NCBI GenBank assembly: GCA_963699825.1
Contig: CAVOVI010000004.1
Location: 186,001-250,000 of the forward strand
DNA: 64,000 bases
Direction: 5' to 3'
From: SPDF01 sp963699825
Lineage (GTDB): Bacteria > Gemmatimonadota > Gemmatimonadetes > Gemmatimonadales > GWC2-71-9
A program made the translations under genes and the position numbers. The number at the start of each line of letters is the position of its first letter. Position 1 is the first letter of the stretch. Shown in pieces: positions 9,602 to 20,551 of the stretch. A model generated the notes under the pieces. That model was not told the origin of the DNA. It searched no databases and saw nothing but the letters and a program-made list of their open reading frames with translations.

Positions 9602-11142
9602 GGGCGGCATCAGAACGCCTGACGCTGGCGGGCCTGCTGCTGATGGCGGCGAGCGTCCCGCTCGCCGCCCAGAGCAAGGACGTGAAGAAGGCCGCGGCGT
9701 CGATCACCGAGAAGGACGTCCGGAAGCGCATCAACCTCATCGCCGACGACTCGATGATGGGGCGCGACACGCCGAGTCCGGGGCTAGAGACCGCCGCGGC
9801 CTACGTCGCCTCCCAGTTCGAGTCGTTCGGACTCCGGCCCGGAGGTGACAGCGGCAGCTACATGCAGCGCTACCCCCTGGTGCTTCGGCAGCTGCAGGCC
9901 GATCGCTCCTTCGTGGAATTCAGCAGCACCGACCTCCAGAACTTCATCGTGCTTCCCTTCACCACGTCGGTGATCCAGCACGCGGGTGAGGCGGACGGTG
10001 CGCCGAAGACGGCCGAGATCCTGGTGATCGGCGGCCCGCCGGATCCGGAGAAATTCCCGGCCGACAGCCTGGTCAAGGGCAAGTTCATCGTCTGGGTGGT
10101 GGACTGGGAACAGGTGCCAAAGTTCGCCAACGCGATGGTCATCAAGGCGATGACCTCGGGCGCAGCCGGGGTCTTCGCGGCGAGCAATCGCGACACCACC
10201 GTCATTGCCCAGGCCGCGGCACAGGCCGGGCGCGTCAAGGTCAGCCGGGCCGAAGAGGCACAGGCTCCGGGGGGCGTTCCGCTTGTCCTCGAATTCTCGC
10301 AAGCGGCGGTCGGTGGCGCAGTTCCCGCCGGCCCAGGGCACTTTCGACCAGCTCAACGCGGCCACCGAAATGACGGCGATTCCGACACCCGACTGGACCG
10401 CGACGGTCCGGATTGTGGACAGCACGCTCGGAATCGCCTCGGCCCCGAATGTCGTCGGCATTCTGGAAGGCACCGATTCCATTCTGAAGCACGAATACGT
10501 GGTGTTCTCCGCGCACCTGGACCACATCGGCATCACGCCAGGGCAATCGGACAGCGTCAACAACGGGGCCGACGACGACGGTTCGGGAAGCGTCGGTCTC
10601 CTGGAGCTGGCGGAGGCGTTCACGCCGGAAGAAGGCGGCCACCCGGCGCTCGCTCATCTTCGTGAACGTCAGCGGAGAGGAGAAGGGACTGTGGGGCAGC
10701 GCCTGGTTCGCCAGCCATCCCACCTGTGCCCATCACGCAGTTCGTGGCCAACCTCAACATGGACATGATCGGCCGGAACTGGGTCGACACCGTCGAGACG
10801 ATCGGGATGACCTTTTCCACTCTTGGCCCGATGCTCGATTCGGTCGCCAGGGCCAACCCGAAACTCAACATGACCCCGGTGAACGACCTCTCGCCCGAGG
10901 AGCGGCGGCTGTTCCGGTCCGACCACTACAACTTCGCGCGCGCGGGTGTCCCGATCCTCTACTTCACCAGCGGGCATCACCCCGATTATCACGAGGTGAG
11001 CGACTCGCCCGACAAGATCAACGCGGAGAAGGAAGCCCGGCTCGTGCAGCTCGTGTTCTGGATGGGTCAGGCGGTCGGCAATGCCGACGCCAAGCCGACC
11101 TGGAACCCGGGCGCCCTGGAACAGGTGCAACAGGCCCGCTAG
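9598..11142 (+). CDS. Secreted M28-family zinc peptidase, copy 2 (frame breaks)
   Basis: Paralogue of the preceding gene, sharing RINLIADDSMMGRDTPSPGLE almost exactly with copy 1. Signal peptide MRAASERLTLAGLLLMAASVPLAAQ. Motifs: SAHLDHIGI, NNGADDDGSG, VSGEEKGLWGS, LNMDMIGRNW and FRSDHYNF. The reading frame must change near 10290, near 10638 and near 10725 to keep these motifs; the net length is a multiple of three (about 514 aa). The start ATG overlaps the stop of copy 1 (ATGA). Three breaks could mean a decaying duplicate, but the conserved motifs around every break argue for sequence error. Confidence 0.82.
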
Positions 11143-11171
11143 GCTGCTGTTCCCCGCAAGAGTTGTTACCA

Positions 11172-11199
11172 TTCAGGGGGTCCCTCGGGGCCCCCTGAA
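11172..11199 (+). terminator. Hairpin after the M28 pair
   Basis: Perfect 9-bp arms TTCAGGGGG / CCCCCTGAA with a 10-base loop, 30 bases after the second M28 stop. It is followed by CTGTTCC, only a short T-containing stretch. Confidence 0.6.
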
Positions 11200-11250
11200 C
11201 TGTTCCCGGCCACCCTGCCTCACTGCCAAACTGTCACCCCTGGAAGCCCC

Positions 11251-11610
11251 ATGTCCGAAACCGCCCCTGGTTCCCTCGCCGAATTCCGCGCCTTCCGCGA
11301 GCAGATGAACGCGACGATCCTCAACGCGGGCAACCTCACGATTAACCGGTTCTTCGCGCTCGACGGACGGGCCTACGAGGCGGGCGCCCTCGGGGTCAAG
11401 ACGAAGGAAATGCTCGGCCTCGTCTCCAGCATGGTTCTCCGCTGCGACGACTGCATCACCTACCACATCGTCCGGTGCCGCGAGGAGGGGGTGACCCAGG
11501 AAGAGTTTCTCGAGATCTTCGGCGTGGCGCTGATCGTGGGCGGCAGCATCGTCATTCCGCACCTTCGGCGGGCCATGGCGCGATTGGAGGAGTTGGCCAC
11601 CTCCGCCTGA
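11251..11610 (+). CDS. Carboxymuconolactone decarboxylase/AhpD-like protein
   Basis: Small all-helical protein (119 aa) of the AhpD/CMD family. The redox motif is visible as C65-DD-C68 with H72 (LRCDDCITYHIVRC), the CxxC...H arrangement of AhpD-type peroxide-reducing proteins; pure decarboxylase members lack these cysteines. The C-terminal helix pair GVTQEEFLEIFGVALIVGG is typical. It lies between the M28 terminator and lepA. An exact substrate cannot be assigned. Confidence 0.85.
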   Translation: MSETAPGSLAEFRAFREQMNATILNAGNLTINRFFALDGRAYEAGALGVKTKEMLGLVSSMVLRCDDCITYHIVRCREEGVTQEEFLEIFGVALIVGGSIVIPHLRRAMARLEELATSA

Positions 11611-11622
11611 CCCGGGCTCCGT

Positions 11623-11628
11623 TATATT
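11623..11628 (+). promoter_or_regulatory. TATATT -10 box for a leaderless lepA transcript
   Basis: TATATT ends 7 bases before the lepA ATG with no Shine-Dalgarno between them, so transcription would start at or next to the start codon. No convincing -35 hexamer is visible 16-18 bases upstream. Confidence 0.45.
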
Positions 11629-11635
11629 TGCGCCC

Positions 11636-13435
<1,800 letters not shown>

Positions 13436-13450
13436 CCCTCTCACCCATCG

Positions 13451-14467
13451 ATGCCCATGCGCCACGGCCCCGTGCTCGTCATCCAGACCGCGTTCCTCGG
13501 CGACGTCGTCCTCACCACCCCGCTCCTCGCGCGGCTCGCTGCGCAGTTCGGGCCGGTGGACGTCGTCACCACGCCCGCCGCCGCCGAGCTGCTCGAGACG
13601 CACCCGGCGGTGCGGCGTGTCATTCCCTACGACAAACGCGGCGCCGATCGGGGTATCGGCGGATTTCGCCGCCTCGCCGAGCGCCTGGCGGAGACACGCT
13701 ACGCTCGGGCGTACCTCCCGCACCGCTCCTGGCGGTCGGCTGCCCTGGCAGTGTGCGCGCACATCCCGGAGCGAATCGGTTTCGCGGACAGCCCCGCCGC
13801 CGCCCTCTACACCAAGCGGGTTTCGCGTCCGCGTGGCGGCCATGAGAGCGCACGGATCCTGGCACTCGGCGGTCGAGGCCCCGCTGGAGCGCCTGAACCG
13901 ACCGTCAGCCTGGCTCTGACGGATGCCGACCGCGCCGCGGCCGATGCCTGGCTCAAGGAACGGAACGTCAACGCTCCATTTGTGGCCGTGGCACCCGGCT
14001 CGATCTGGGGGACCAAGCGGTGGCCCGGCTATGCGGAACTGGCCTCCCGGCTGGAGAAGCCGATCGTGGTCCTGGGCAGCGCCGCGGACAGCGCGCTCGC
14101 CGACGAGGTCGCCGCGGCGGGCGGCGGGCGCGCCCAGTCCGCCGCCGGTGCGCTGTCACTTCGTGAGTCCGCCGCCATTATCGCCCGGGCGGAGCTGCTC
14201 GTCACCAATGACTCGGCCCCGCTGCACCTGGCCACAGGGGTCGGCACGCCGACCGTGGCCGTGTTCGGTCCGACGACGCCGTCACAGGGGTTTGGGCCGG
14301 TCGGCTCTTCGAGCCGAGTGATTCAGCAGACGGGGCTCTGGTGTCGTCCCTGTTCACCGCACGGCCCGGCCACCTGCCCGATGGGACATCACGCCTGCAT
14401 GCAGGGCATCGGCGTGGAGCGGGTGCTCACCGCCGTGACATCGCTTTCTGTCACCGGGGCGCACTGA
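13451..14467 (+). CDS. Glycosyltransferase family 9 (heptosyltransferase-like)
   Basis: 338-aa ADP-heptose:LPS heptosyltransferase-type protein, a GT-B fold enzyme acting at the inner membrane on lipopolysaccharide core. Family features: N-terminal VLVIQTAFLGDVVLTTPLL, central VAVAPGSIWGTKRWP, and TNDSAPLHLATGVGTPTVAVFGPT near the C terminus. The last 60 residues hold several cysteines (GLWCRPCSPHGPATCPMGHHAC), as seen in many WaaF-like proteins. Start could be ATG at 13451 or 13457. Acceptor and sugar are not certain without lipid data. Confidence 0.9.
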   Translation: MPMRHGPVLVIQTAFLGDVVLTTPLLARLAAQFGPVDVVTTPAAAELLETHPAVRRVIPYDKRGADRGIGGFRRLAERLAETRYARAYLPHRSWRSAALAVCAHIPERIGFADSPAAALYTKRVSRPRGGHESARILALGGRGPAGAPEPTVSLALTDADRAAADAWLKERNVNAPFVAVAPGSIWGTKRWPGYAELASRLEKPIVVLGSAADSALADEVAAAGGGRAQSAAGALSLRESAAIIARAELLVTNDSAPLHLATGVGTPTVAVFGPTTPSQGFGPVGSSSRVIQQTGLWCRPCSPHGPATCPMGHHACMQGIGVERVLTAVTSLSVTGAH

Positions 14468-14468
14468 C

Positions 14469-15440
14469 GTGGAATACATCCTTGGCATTGACGTCGGCGG
14501 AACAAACCTCGTGGCGGGCTGCGTGGCCAGCGATGGGACGCGCCTCGAAGGGTTGTTCACCGAACCGACGCGTGCCGAGGAAGGGGCGGACGGCGTCGTC
14601 TCGCGGATCCTGGCCTTGGGGCGGCGTGCCCAGGAGGCGCTCGCCGCGGCAGTGCCCGGCGCGAAGGTCTCCGGTGTCGGCATCGGGTCTCCCGGTCCGC
14701 TTGATACCCAAAAAGGCATTGTCATCCTGACCCCGAACCTCGGCTGGGCGGATTTTCCCCTCCGGGATCGCGTCTCCGATGGGCTGCAGCTCCCCGCCTC
14801 GCTGGACAACGATGCGAACTGCGCGGTGCTCGGCGAATATTGGCAGGGAGCGGCCCGCGGAACTCGGCAGGCAGTTGGTATTACGATCGGCACTGGAATC
14901 GGCGGGGGGATCATCCTCAACGGCGAGCTCTATCATGGTGCCTCAGATTGTGCCGGAGAAATCGGACATACGACCATCGAGATGAACGGTCGCCGCTGTG
15001 GGTGCGGGAACTACGGCTGCCTCGAGGCGTACGCATCCGGCCCTGCCATCGCGCGGCGCGCCATCGAGGCAGTCGAGCGTGGCGCCGAGAGTTCGCTCCG
15101 GGCGGCGCTGGAAGCGGACCCGCTCTCCATAACGGCGCAGGTCGTGTATGAAGCAGCGGAGGCTGGCGACGGCCTGGCTCGCGAAGTGGTGCAGGACACC
15201 GCCCGGATCTTGGGCGCGGCCATCGCCAACCTGGTCAACGTGTTCAACCCCGAAGTCGTGGTGGTTTGCGGCGGCGTGACACTCGCCGGGGAGAGCCTCT
15301 TCGCCCCCCTCCGGCGCGAAGTGACGCGACGTGCCTTCCGCCCGGCGGTGGAGGTTTGCCGCATCGTGCCAGGAGCGCTGACGGGATCCGCCGGCGTCTA
15401 CGGCGCCGCGCGTTCCTTCCTCGACACCCGGGTTGGGTGA
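14469..15440 (+). CDS. ROK-family sugar kinase (glucokinase-like)
   Basis: ATP-dependent hexose kinase of the ROK family, 323 aa, GTG start directly after the GT9 stop. Phosphate-binding motif GIDVGGTN (6-13), catalytic Asp in DNDANCAVLGE (about D115), adenosine-binding ITIGTGIGGG, and the ROK zinc motif with H167, C177, C179 and C184. The zinc motif is intact, so this is a likely active kinase, most often glucose- or N-acetylmannosamine-type. Fructokinase or a transcriptional repressor are alternatives, but there is no DNA-binding N-terminal domain. It begins a run of closely packed genes to 18979. Confidence 0.9.
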   Translation: MEYILGIDVGGTNLVAGCVASDGTRLEGLFTEPTRAEEGADGVVSRILALGRRAQEALAAAVPGAKVSGVGIGSPGPLDTQKGIVILTPNLGWADFPLRDRVSDGLQLPASLDNDANCAVLGEYWQGAARGTRQAVGITIGTGIGGGIILNGELYHGASDCAGEIGHTTIEMNGRRCGCGNYGCLEAYASGPAIARRAIEAVERGAESSLRAALEADPLSITAQVVYEAAEAGDGLAREVVQDTARILGAAIANLVNVFNPEVVVVCGGVTLAGESLFAPLRREVTRRAFRPAVEVCRIVPGALTGSAGVYGAARSFLDTRVG

Positions 15441-15442
15441 CC

Positions 15443-16393
15443 GTGCGGCGGGTCGGCGTGATCGGGGCGATGGTGTGGGACGTCATCCACGGGCGCGATC
15501 CCGTCGGCCCGCCGACCGAAGAGTGGGGCGGCATCGCCTACGCGCTGTCCGGCATGGACGCCGCCCTCGATGACGACTGGGAAATCGTCCCCCTGATTCG
15601 CGTCGGGCGGGACCTGGCACCGCAGGCCGCCGAGTTCCTCCGCGCCCTCACCCGACTCGCTCCCGCGGCAAGGTGCATCGAGGTGCCGGCGCCAAACAAC
15701 CGGGTCGTCCTCCGCTACCAGTCGGCGGAGCGCCGGTGCGAGCGGATGGAGGGGGGCGTCCCGGGGTGGACCTGGCCGGAGTTGGGGCCGCTCGTGGCCG
15801 ATCTCGACGCGCTCTACGTGAACTTCATTTCCGGTTTTGAAATGTGCCTGGGAACAGCCCAGGCATTGCGGCAGGGCTTCCAAGGCCCCATCTATGCGGA
15901 CCTGCATAGCCTCTTTCTCGGAATGCACCCCGACGGCGTGCGGACCCTCCAGCCTCTGCCGGACGCACCATCCTGGTTCGGTTGTTTCGATGCCATCCAG
16001 GTCAACGAGGATGAAATGCACCAGCTCTCGCCAGACCCGATGGGACTCTCCGCCGCAGCACTCGGTGCGGGCGTCTCCCTGTTGCTGGTGACGCTCGGGT
16101 CACGTGGCACGGCCTACGTCGCGGCGCCGGGGTTCGACGGCTGGAATCGGGAGCGCACGCCGGCTGCCGGGCAGCCGATCCGGACGGCGCTGGTGGGTGC
16201 ACCAGCGGTCGAGACCCTCGATCCGACCGGGTGCGGCGATGTATTCGGGGCAGCGTGCGCCGCCCGGCTGCTCGCCGGGGTGTCGGTGCCGGAGGCGGTG
16301 CGCGAAGCCAACGTCTTCGCGGCCCGCAATGCCGCCTACCGGGGCGCTGGGGGGCTGGTGCGGCACCTGCGCGGGGAGCTGGTGGCACCGTGA
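15443..16393 (+). CDS. PfkB-family carbohydrate/nucleoside kinase
   Basis: 316-aa ribokinase-fold kinase. The C-terminal signature DPTGCGDVFGAA gives the anion hole and catalytic base D266. GTG at 15443 fits the N-terminal strand VRRVGVIGAMVWDVIHG and lies just after the ROK stop; the frame extends further upstream only within the ROK gene. The substrate loop is not diagnostic, so ribokinase, adenosine-kinase or sugar-phosphate specificity cannot be separated. Its stop overlaps the GTG of the next gene (GTGA), coupling it to a regulatory ATPase, which is unusual company for a sugar kinase. Confidence 0.85.
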   Translation: MRRVGVIGAMVWDVIHGRDPVGPPTEEWGGIAYALSGMDAALDDDWEIVPLIRVGRDLAPQAAEFLRALTRLAPAARCIEVPAPNNRVVLRYQSAERRCERMEGGVPGWTWPELGPLVADLDALYVNFISGFEMCLGTAQALRQGFQGPIYADLHSLFLGMHPDGVRTLQPLPDAPSWFGCFDAIQVNEDEMHQLSPDPMGLSAAALGAGVSLLLVTLGSRGTAYVAAPGFDGWNRERTPAAGQPIRTALVGAPAVETLDPTGCGDVFGAACAARLLAGVSVPEAVREANVFAARNAAYRGAGGLVRHLRGELVAP

Positions 16394-17292
16394 CGCGGAT
16401 CGCGGAAGTCCCCGCCTACTTCGACGACAAGTCGTTCGACCATTTCGCGCAGGGATTCGGCGCCTGGCCCCCTGACGAGCGGATGCTCATCGATGCCCGC
16501 GCCGCCACCTGGGCCTCGCCCTACGGGTTGATCGGCATGCTGACCGCCGCCCAGGCGCTCCGAGAGGCCCACTGCGAAAAGCCGCTCTTCACGGTCCCGG
16601 CCAACGACGAGGTCCGGCGGTACTGGGCCAAGACGGGCTTCTTCCGGCACGCTGCCGAGCTCTTCGAGATTCACGGCAAGGTGCCGCGGGTCGCCGCGAG
16701 CGAGGATTCCGACCACCTGCTCGATATCACGCCGGTGGGAGCCTCGGAGGACGTGCACCAGGTCGTGGGCCGGATCCAGGAGCGGGCGGCCCGGATGCTC
16801 AGCCATGAGCTCGGGCTCGAGGCAAAGGCCACGATGGGATTCGCGATGGCGCTTTCGGAGGCATGTCAGAATATTGTGGAACATGCCGGCACGTCCGGGT
16901 GGGTGGCGGTCCATCTGTATAACTTCCGGAAGCGGCTCGGGCGGCGCGTCATCGTCATTGCGGTCAGCGATGCGGGGCTCGGCTTCCGCCGCTCCCTGGA
17001 GGCCACCCAGGCCAAGCGATTTGGCGACCGCTGGGGCGATGCCGCCGCACTGGAGGCGGCGCTCATCCAGGGGGTCAGCCGCTTCCGGGATCCGGGCCGG
17101 GGCCAGGGCCTCGCCGGGATCAAGCGCTATCTCAGTCGGTGGGACGGGAAGATCTCCATCCGCAGCGGCACGGCCCGGCTCTCGATCGTGCCCCAGTGGG
17201 ACGACGACGTGCCCCTCGCGGAGAACTTGCCGTTCTTCCCCGGTTCACAGGTCCAGGTGGTCATCCCGGCCCAGGAAGGAGGCGCCCGATGA
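16390..17292 (+). CDS. STAS-like/HATPase_c regulatory ATPase
   Basis: 300 aa, GTG start overlapping the PfkB stop. Residues about 1-100 resemble a STAS-like fold (RMLIDARAATWASPYGLIGML). The second half is a GHKL/HATPase_c domain: N-box LSEACQNIVEHAG, G1-like VSDAGLGFRRS and G2-like GRGQGLAGIKRYL. This resembles anti-sigma-type serine kinases and ATPases that pair with STAS proteins rather than a membrane sensor kinase; no TM segment or H-box is visible. The next gene, overlapping by ATGA, encodes a separate STAS-like protein and is the obvious partner. Confidence 0.78.
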   Translation: MTRIAEVPAYFDDKSFDHFAQGFGAWPPDERMLIDARAATWASPYGLIGMLTAAQALREAHCEKPLFTVPANDEVRRYWAKTGFFRHAAELFEIHGKVPRVAASEDSDHLLDITPVGASEDVHQVVGRIQERAARMLSHELGLEAKATMGFAMALSEACQNIVEHAGTSGWVAVHLYNFRKRLGRRVIVIAVSDAGLGFRRSLEATQAKRFGDRWGDAAALEAALIQGVSRFRDPGRGQGLAGIKRYLSRWDGKISIRSGTARLSIVPQWDDDVPLAENLPFFPGSQVQVVIPAQEGGAR

Positions 17293-17828
17293 TCCAGACG
17301 ATTCCCCTCGGCCGCGTCCTCAAGGAGACGGTCTCGACCCCGTATCGGGATCTCGTCACCCGCCCCACGGGGGTGGCCGTCCGGGGGTGGATCCAGCGAG
17401 CAATCGCGGGCTCCGATGCCCCGACGACGATGCTCGACTTCACGGAGGTCGGGCTCCTCGACTTCAGCTGCGCCGACGAGATCGTCGCCAAGCTCCTGCT
17501 CGACGCCGATCCCGGTACCGACCGGTACGTGATGCTGCTCGGGACGCGGGAAGACCATACTGAAGCCATCGATCACGTCCTCAACCACCACTCGCTCGCC
17601 ATTGCGGTGGTGACCAGCCCGGGCGAGCCGCCACAGTTGCTTGGCCGGGTGACGCCGGAACTCCAACGTGTCTTTCACTGCGTCTTCCGTTCGGGGCCTG
17701 GCGACGCCGGGAGCGTCGCCGACAGCCTCGGCTGGACGCTCGAGCGGGCCGCCGACGCCTTGCTGACCCTTTCGCTCCTGCGCCTCCTGCGCGCCGAGGC
17801 GGGCACCTTCCACCCCCTCCCCCTATGA
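17289..17828 (+). CDS. STAS-like (DUF4325-type) partner protein
   Basis: 179 aa. Residues about 1-75 have the STAS-like/DUF4325 pattern, with strand TTMLDFTEVGLLDFSCADEIVAKLL. Residues about 110-175 look like a small helical, possibly winged-helix domain (LLGRVTPELQRVFHCVF, SVADSLGWTLERAADALLTLSLLRLL). The start ATG overlaps the ATPase stop and the TGA overlaps the next ATG, so it is tightly coupled on both sides. A switch protein bound or phosphorylated by the ATPase is the natural inference. Output could be DNA binding or partner sequestration. Confidence 0.65.
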   Translation: MIQTIPLGRVLKETVSTPYRDLVTRPTGVAVRGWIQRAIAGSDAPTTMLDFTEVGLLDFSCADEIVAKLLLDADPGTDRYVMLLGTREDHTEAIDHVLNHHSLAIAVVTSPGEPPQLLGRVTPELQRVFHCVFRSGPGDAGSVADSLGWTLERAADALLTLSLLRLLRAEAGTFHPLPL

Positions 17829-18979
17829 CGCCCCGCCGCCCCGGCCCCTCGACGCTCTCCGTCCACGGCATCCCGCACCGGCGCGCCGACTGGACCCCCG
17901 TGGTGAACCCGGTGGTCCAGAGCACGACGTTCGTGAATCCGGTCGGCTCCAGCGAAGAGGTGCTGTACACCCGGTACGGGAACAACCCGAACCAGGTCGA
18001 CCTCGCACGGAAATACGCGCTGCTCGAGGGGGCCGAAGCGGCGGTGTTCCTGTCCAGCGGGATGGGCGCCACGGCCCTTGCCCACCTCGCCGTGCTTCGG
18101 CCCGGTGACCACCTCCTCGCGAGCGAATGGATCTACGGCGGCACCCGGCGCCTCTTCGACGACGAACTCGGCCGGTTCGGCATCGAGGTCACCTACGTCG
18201 ATCCGACCCAGCATCGCCTCTGGCGGAAGTCGGTGCGCAAGGCCACGCGCGCCATCTTCGTCGAGACACCGACCAATCCGACGCTGCGCCTCATCGACCT
18301 GGCGCCCATCGCCCAGGTCACCAAGGAGTTCGGGCTGGCCCTGCTGGTCGATGCCACCTTCGCGAGTCCCATCAACCTGCGACCCATCGACCACGGGGCC
18401 GATGTCGTCATCAGCAGCGCCACGAAATACCTGAACGGGCACAGCGACGTGATCGCAGGGGCAGTGGCAGGGTCGCCCTCGTTCATCGAAGAAGTCACGC
18501 GACTGATGCGGATCTGGGGCCAATCGATCGACCCGCACGCCGCCTGGCTGGTGGATCGCGGGCTCCGGACGCTGGCCGTCCGCATGGAACGACACAATGC
18601 CAACGGGATGGCGGTGGCGGAGTGGGCGGCCAGCCAGCCGGAGTTTGCCGCGGTCCATTACCCTGGACTGCCAGCGCACCCGGACCACGCCTACGCAAGC
18701 GAGATGCTGCAGGGGTTTGGCGGCATGGTGGGGCTCGAACTCAAGGGTGGCAACCGCGCCACGGAGCAGTTCCTGAAGAAGTTGAAGCTGATTGCCCACG
18801 CCCCCAGCCTGGCGGGAGTCGAGAGCCTGATTTCAGAACCGCGCCTCACCTCGCACAAAGGGCTCTCCCCAGAGGAGCGCGCCCGGATCGGCATCCCCGA
18901 CGGCTTCCTCCGATTGAGCTGCGGCATCGAGGATGCCGCGGATATCATCAACGATCTGGAGCAGGCCCTAGGGAGGTAG
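17825..18979 (+). CDS. Cystathionine gamma-synthase/lyase-type PLP enzyme
   Basis: 384-aa Cys/Met metabolism PLP-dependent enzyme, cytoplasmic. Features: LYTRYGNNPN, SSGMGA (phosphate cup), D176 (VDATFASP) pairing with the pyridine nitrogen, and the Schiff-base lysine K201 in SSATKYLNGHSDVIAG. Sequence alone does not cleanly separate cystathionine gamma-synthase, gamma-lyase, O-acetylhomoserine sulfhydrylase or methionine gamma-lyase. The start ATG overlaps the STAS-like stop, so it is last in the coupled run. Confidence 0.88.
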   Translation: MTPRRPGPSTLSVHGIPHRRADWTPVVNPVVQSTTFVNPVGSSEEVLYTRYGNNPNQVDLARKYALLEGAEAAVFLSSGMGATALAHLAVLRPGDHLLASEWIYGGTRRLFDDELGRFGIEVTYVDPTQHRLWRKSVRKATRAIFVETPTNPTLRLIDLAPIAQVTKEFGLALLVDATFASPINLRPIDHGADVVISSATKYLNGHSDVIAGAVAGSPSFIEEVTRLMRIWGQSIDPHAAWLVDRGLRTLAVRMERHNANGMAVAEWAASQPEFAAVHYPGLPAHPDHAYASEMLQGFGGMVGLELKGGNRATEQFLKKLKLIAHAPSLAGVESLISEPRLTSHKGLSPEERARIGIPDGFLRLSCGIEDAADIINDLEQALGR

Positions 18980-18980
18980 T

Positions 18981-18986
18981 TATCTT
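18981..18986 (+). promoter_or_regulatory. TATCTT -10 box for ftsE
   Basis: TATCTT ends 6 bases before the ftsE GTG. A GGGAGG lies further upstream and is too far away (about 17 bases) to serve as Shine-Dalgarno. The layout suits a leaderless or near-leaderless message. Confidence 0.42.
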
Positions 18987-18992
18987 CCAGTC

Positions 18993-19685
18993 GTGATTCG
19001 ATTTACGCAGGTATCGATGGCCTATCCGCGAGGCGGAATGGCCGTAAAGGACCTCTCCTTCCGCATTGCGAAGGGGGAGTTTGTCTTTCTGACCGGCCAC
19101 TCCGGCGCCGGGAAGTCCACCATCCTCAAGCTCATCTCCGCCGACCAGCGACCGACCCATGGGGAACTCCGCGTCTCAGGGTTCAACATCGCCGATCTCT
19201 CGGGGCGCGAGGTGCCCAAGCTGCGGCGCCGCCTCGGCATCGTCTTCCAGGACTTCCGGCTGCTGCAGGACCGGACGGCGGAAGAAAATGTCGCTTTTGC
19301 GCTGGAGGTCACTGGTGCACGGGCCGACACGATCCCGACTCGCGTCCACCGCGTCCTGACGCAGGTAGGGCTGGCGTCTCGCGGGCGTGCCTATCCTACC
19401 GAACTGTCGGGCGGTGAGCAGCAGCGCATCGCGATCGCGCGGGCGCTGGTCAACGACCCGCCGATCCTCCTGGCCGACGAACCCACCGGTAATCTCGACG
19501 AGCGCTCCTCCCGCGGCGTCTTCCAGTTGCTCCGCGACATCAATACCGGCGGAACCTGCGTCGTCATGGCCAGTCACGATCTCGCCCTCGTGCGGCAGAC
19601 CGAGTATCGCGTGCTCGAGCTGCGGGAAGGCTCCCTCGTCTTCGACAGCGCGGAAGAGCGCATCGCCTCCGAGGGGATCTCGTGA
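18993..19685 (+). CDS. ftsE: Cell-division ATP-binding protein FtsE
   Basis: 230-aa ABC ATPase that powers FtsX to activate periplasmic amidase regulators at the septum. Walker A GHSGAGKST (35-43), Q-loop VFQDFRLLQ, signature LSGGEQQR, Walker B ILLADEPTG and H-loop ASHD are all present. GTG start. The stop overlaps the GTG of ftsX (GTGA). The order ftsE-ftsX-envC supports the assignment over a LolD/MacB-type ATPase. Confidence 0.95.
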   Translation: MIRFTQVSMAYPRGGMAVKDLSFRIAKGEFVFLTGHSGAGKSTILKLISADQRPTHGELRVSGFNIADLSGREVPKLRRRLGIVFQDFRLLQDRTAEENVAFALEVTGARADTIPTRVHRVLTQVGLASRGRAYPTELSGGEQQRIAIARALVNDPPILLADEPTGNLDERSSRGVFQLLRDINTGGTCVVMASHDLALVRQTEYRVLELREGSLVFDSAEERIASEGIS

Positions 19686-20551
19686 GCCTCCTCACGCGGG
19701 AAACGCTGCGGTCGTTCCGTCGGGCGCCACTGCTTTCGGCGCTCTCGATCACCACGATCGCCTTTTCCCTGTTTACGGTGGGGCTCTTCGGACTGGTCGC
19801 CGTCAACATGCAGGAAGCCCTGCGCGCCATCAGCAGCCGGGTGGAAATCGAGGCCTTCCTCCTCCGGGGCACACCACCGGAGACGATCACCCTCGCCTCG
19901 CAGGACATCGCCTCCTTCCCGGAAGTGGCCTCCGTCGTCTACGTCGACGAGGACCAGGCGATGCAGCGGGCGCAACAGGAGCTGGTCGAATTCAAGGACG
20001 CCTACCGCGACCTGCAGGTGAATCCGCTCCCCGCCTCGCTGCAGGTGTCCCTGAAGGAAGAGTTTCGCGACGCGGTGCACGCGACCAGCGTGGCCAAGCG
20101 GATCGAGGGCTTTTCGTTCGTGGACGACGTGCGATTCGGGCGCGAGTGGATCGAACGGCTGGACCGGCTCCGTAACCTCGCGGGCTTCGTCGGGCTGGTC
20201 ATCGGCCTCGCGTTCGCCGCGGTGGCGGTGGTGATCATCGGCGTCACGATCCGGATGACGGTCCTGCAGCGGGCGCATGAGATTGCCATCATGCGCCTCG
20301 TCGGCGCGACCGACGCCTTCATCCGCGGCCCCTTCCTCCTGGATGGTGCGCTGAAGGGACTACTGGGCGGCGTCCTCGCGGTGCTCCTCAGCCGCGCAGC
20401 CTTCGAGCTCTTCCGCCGCAACAGCACCACCGCGCTCCACACTCTGCTGTTCTTCGAGCCCAAGCACCTTCTGCTCGGCGTCCTCTTCGGCGTGGCGATT
20501 GGACTGGGCGGGAGCCTCGTGAGCGTCGGGAGACATTTGAGAAATGTCTAG
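19682..20551 (+). CDS. ftsX: Cell-division protein FtsX
   Basis: 289-aa FtsX-type permease: TM1 about residues 20-45, a periplasmic domain carrying VEIEAFLLRGTPPE and VVYVDEDQAM, then three C-terminal TM helices. The conserved HEIAIMRLVGATDAFIRGPFL lies between TM2 and TM3. It couples FtsE ATP hydrolysis to the periplasmic EnvC-like protein encoded next. The GTG start overlaps the ftsE stop, and its end overlaps the envC start by 8 bases. Confidence 0.95.
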   Translation: MSLLTRETLRSFRRAPLLSALSITTIAFSLFTVGLFGLVAVNMQEALRAISSRVEIEAFLLRGTPPETITLASQDIASFPEVASVVYVDEDQAMQRAQQELVEFKDAYRDLQVNPLPASLQVSLKEEFRDAVHATSVAKRIEGFSFVDDVRFGREWIERLDRLRNLAGFVGLVIGLAFAAVAVVIIGVTIRMTVLQRAHEIAIMRLVGATDAFIRGPFLLDGALKGLLGGVLAVLLSRAAFELFRRNSTTALHTLLFFEPKHLLLGVLFGVAIGLGGSLVSVGRHLRNV

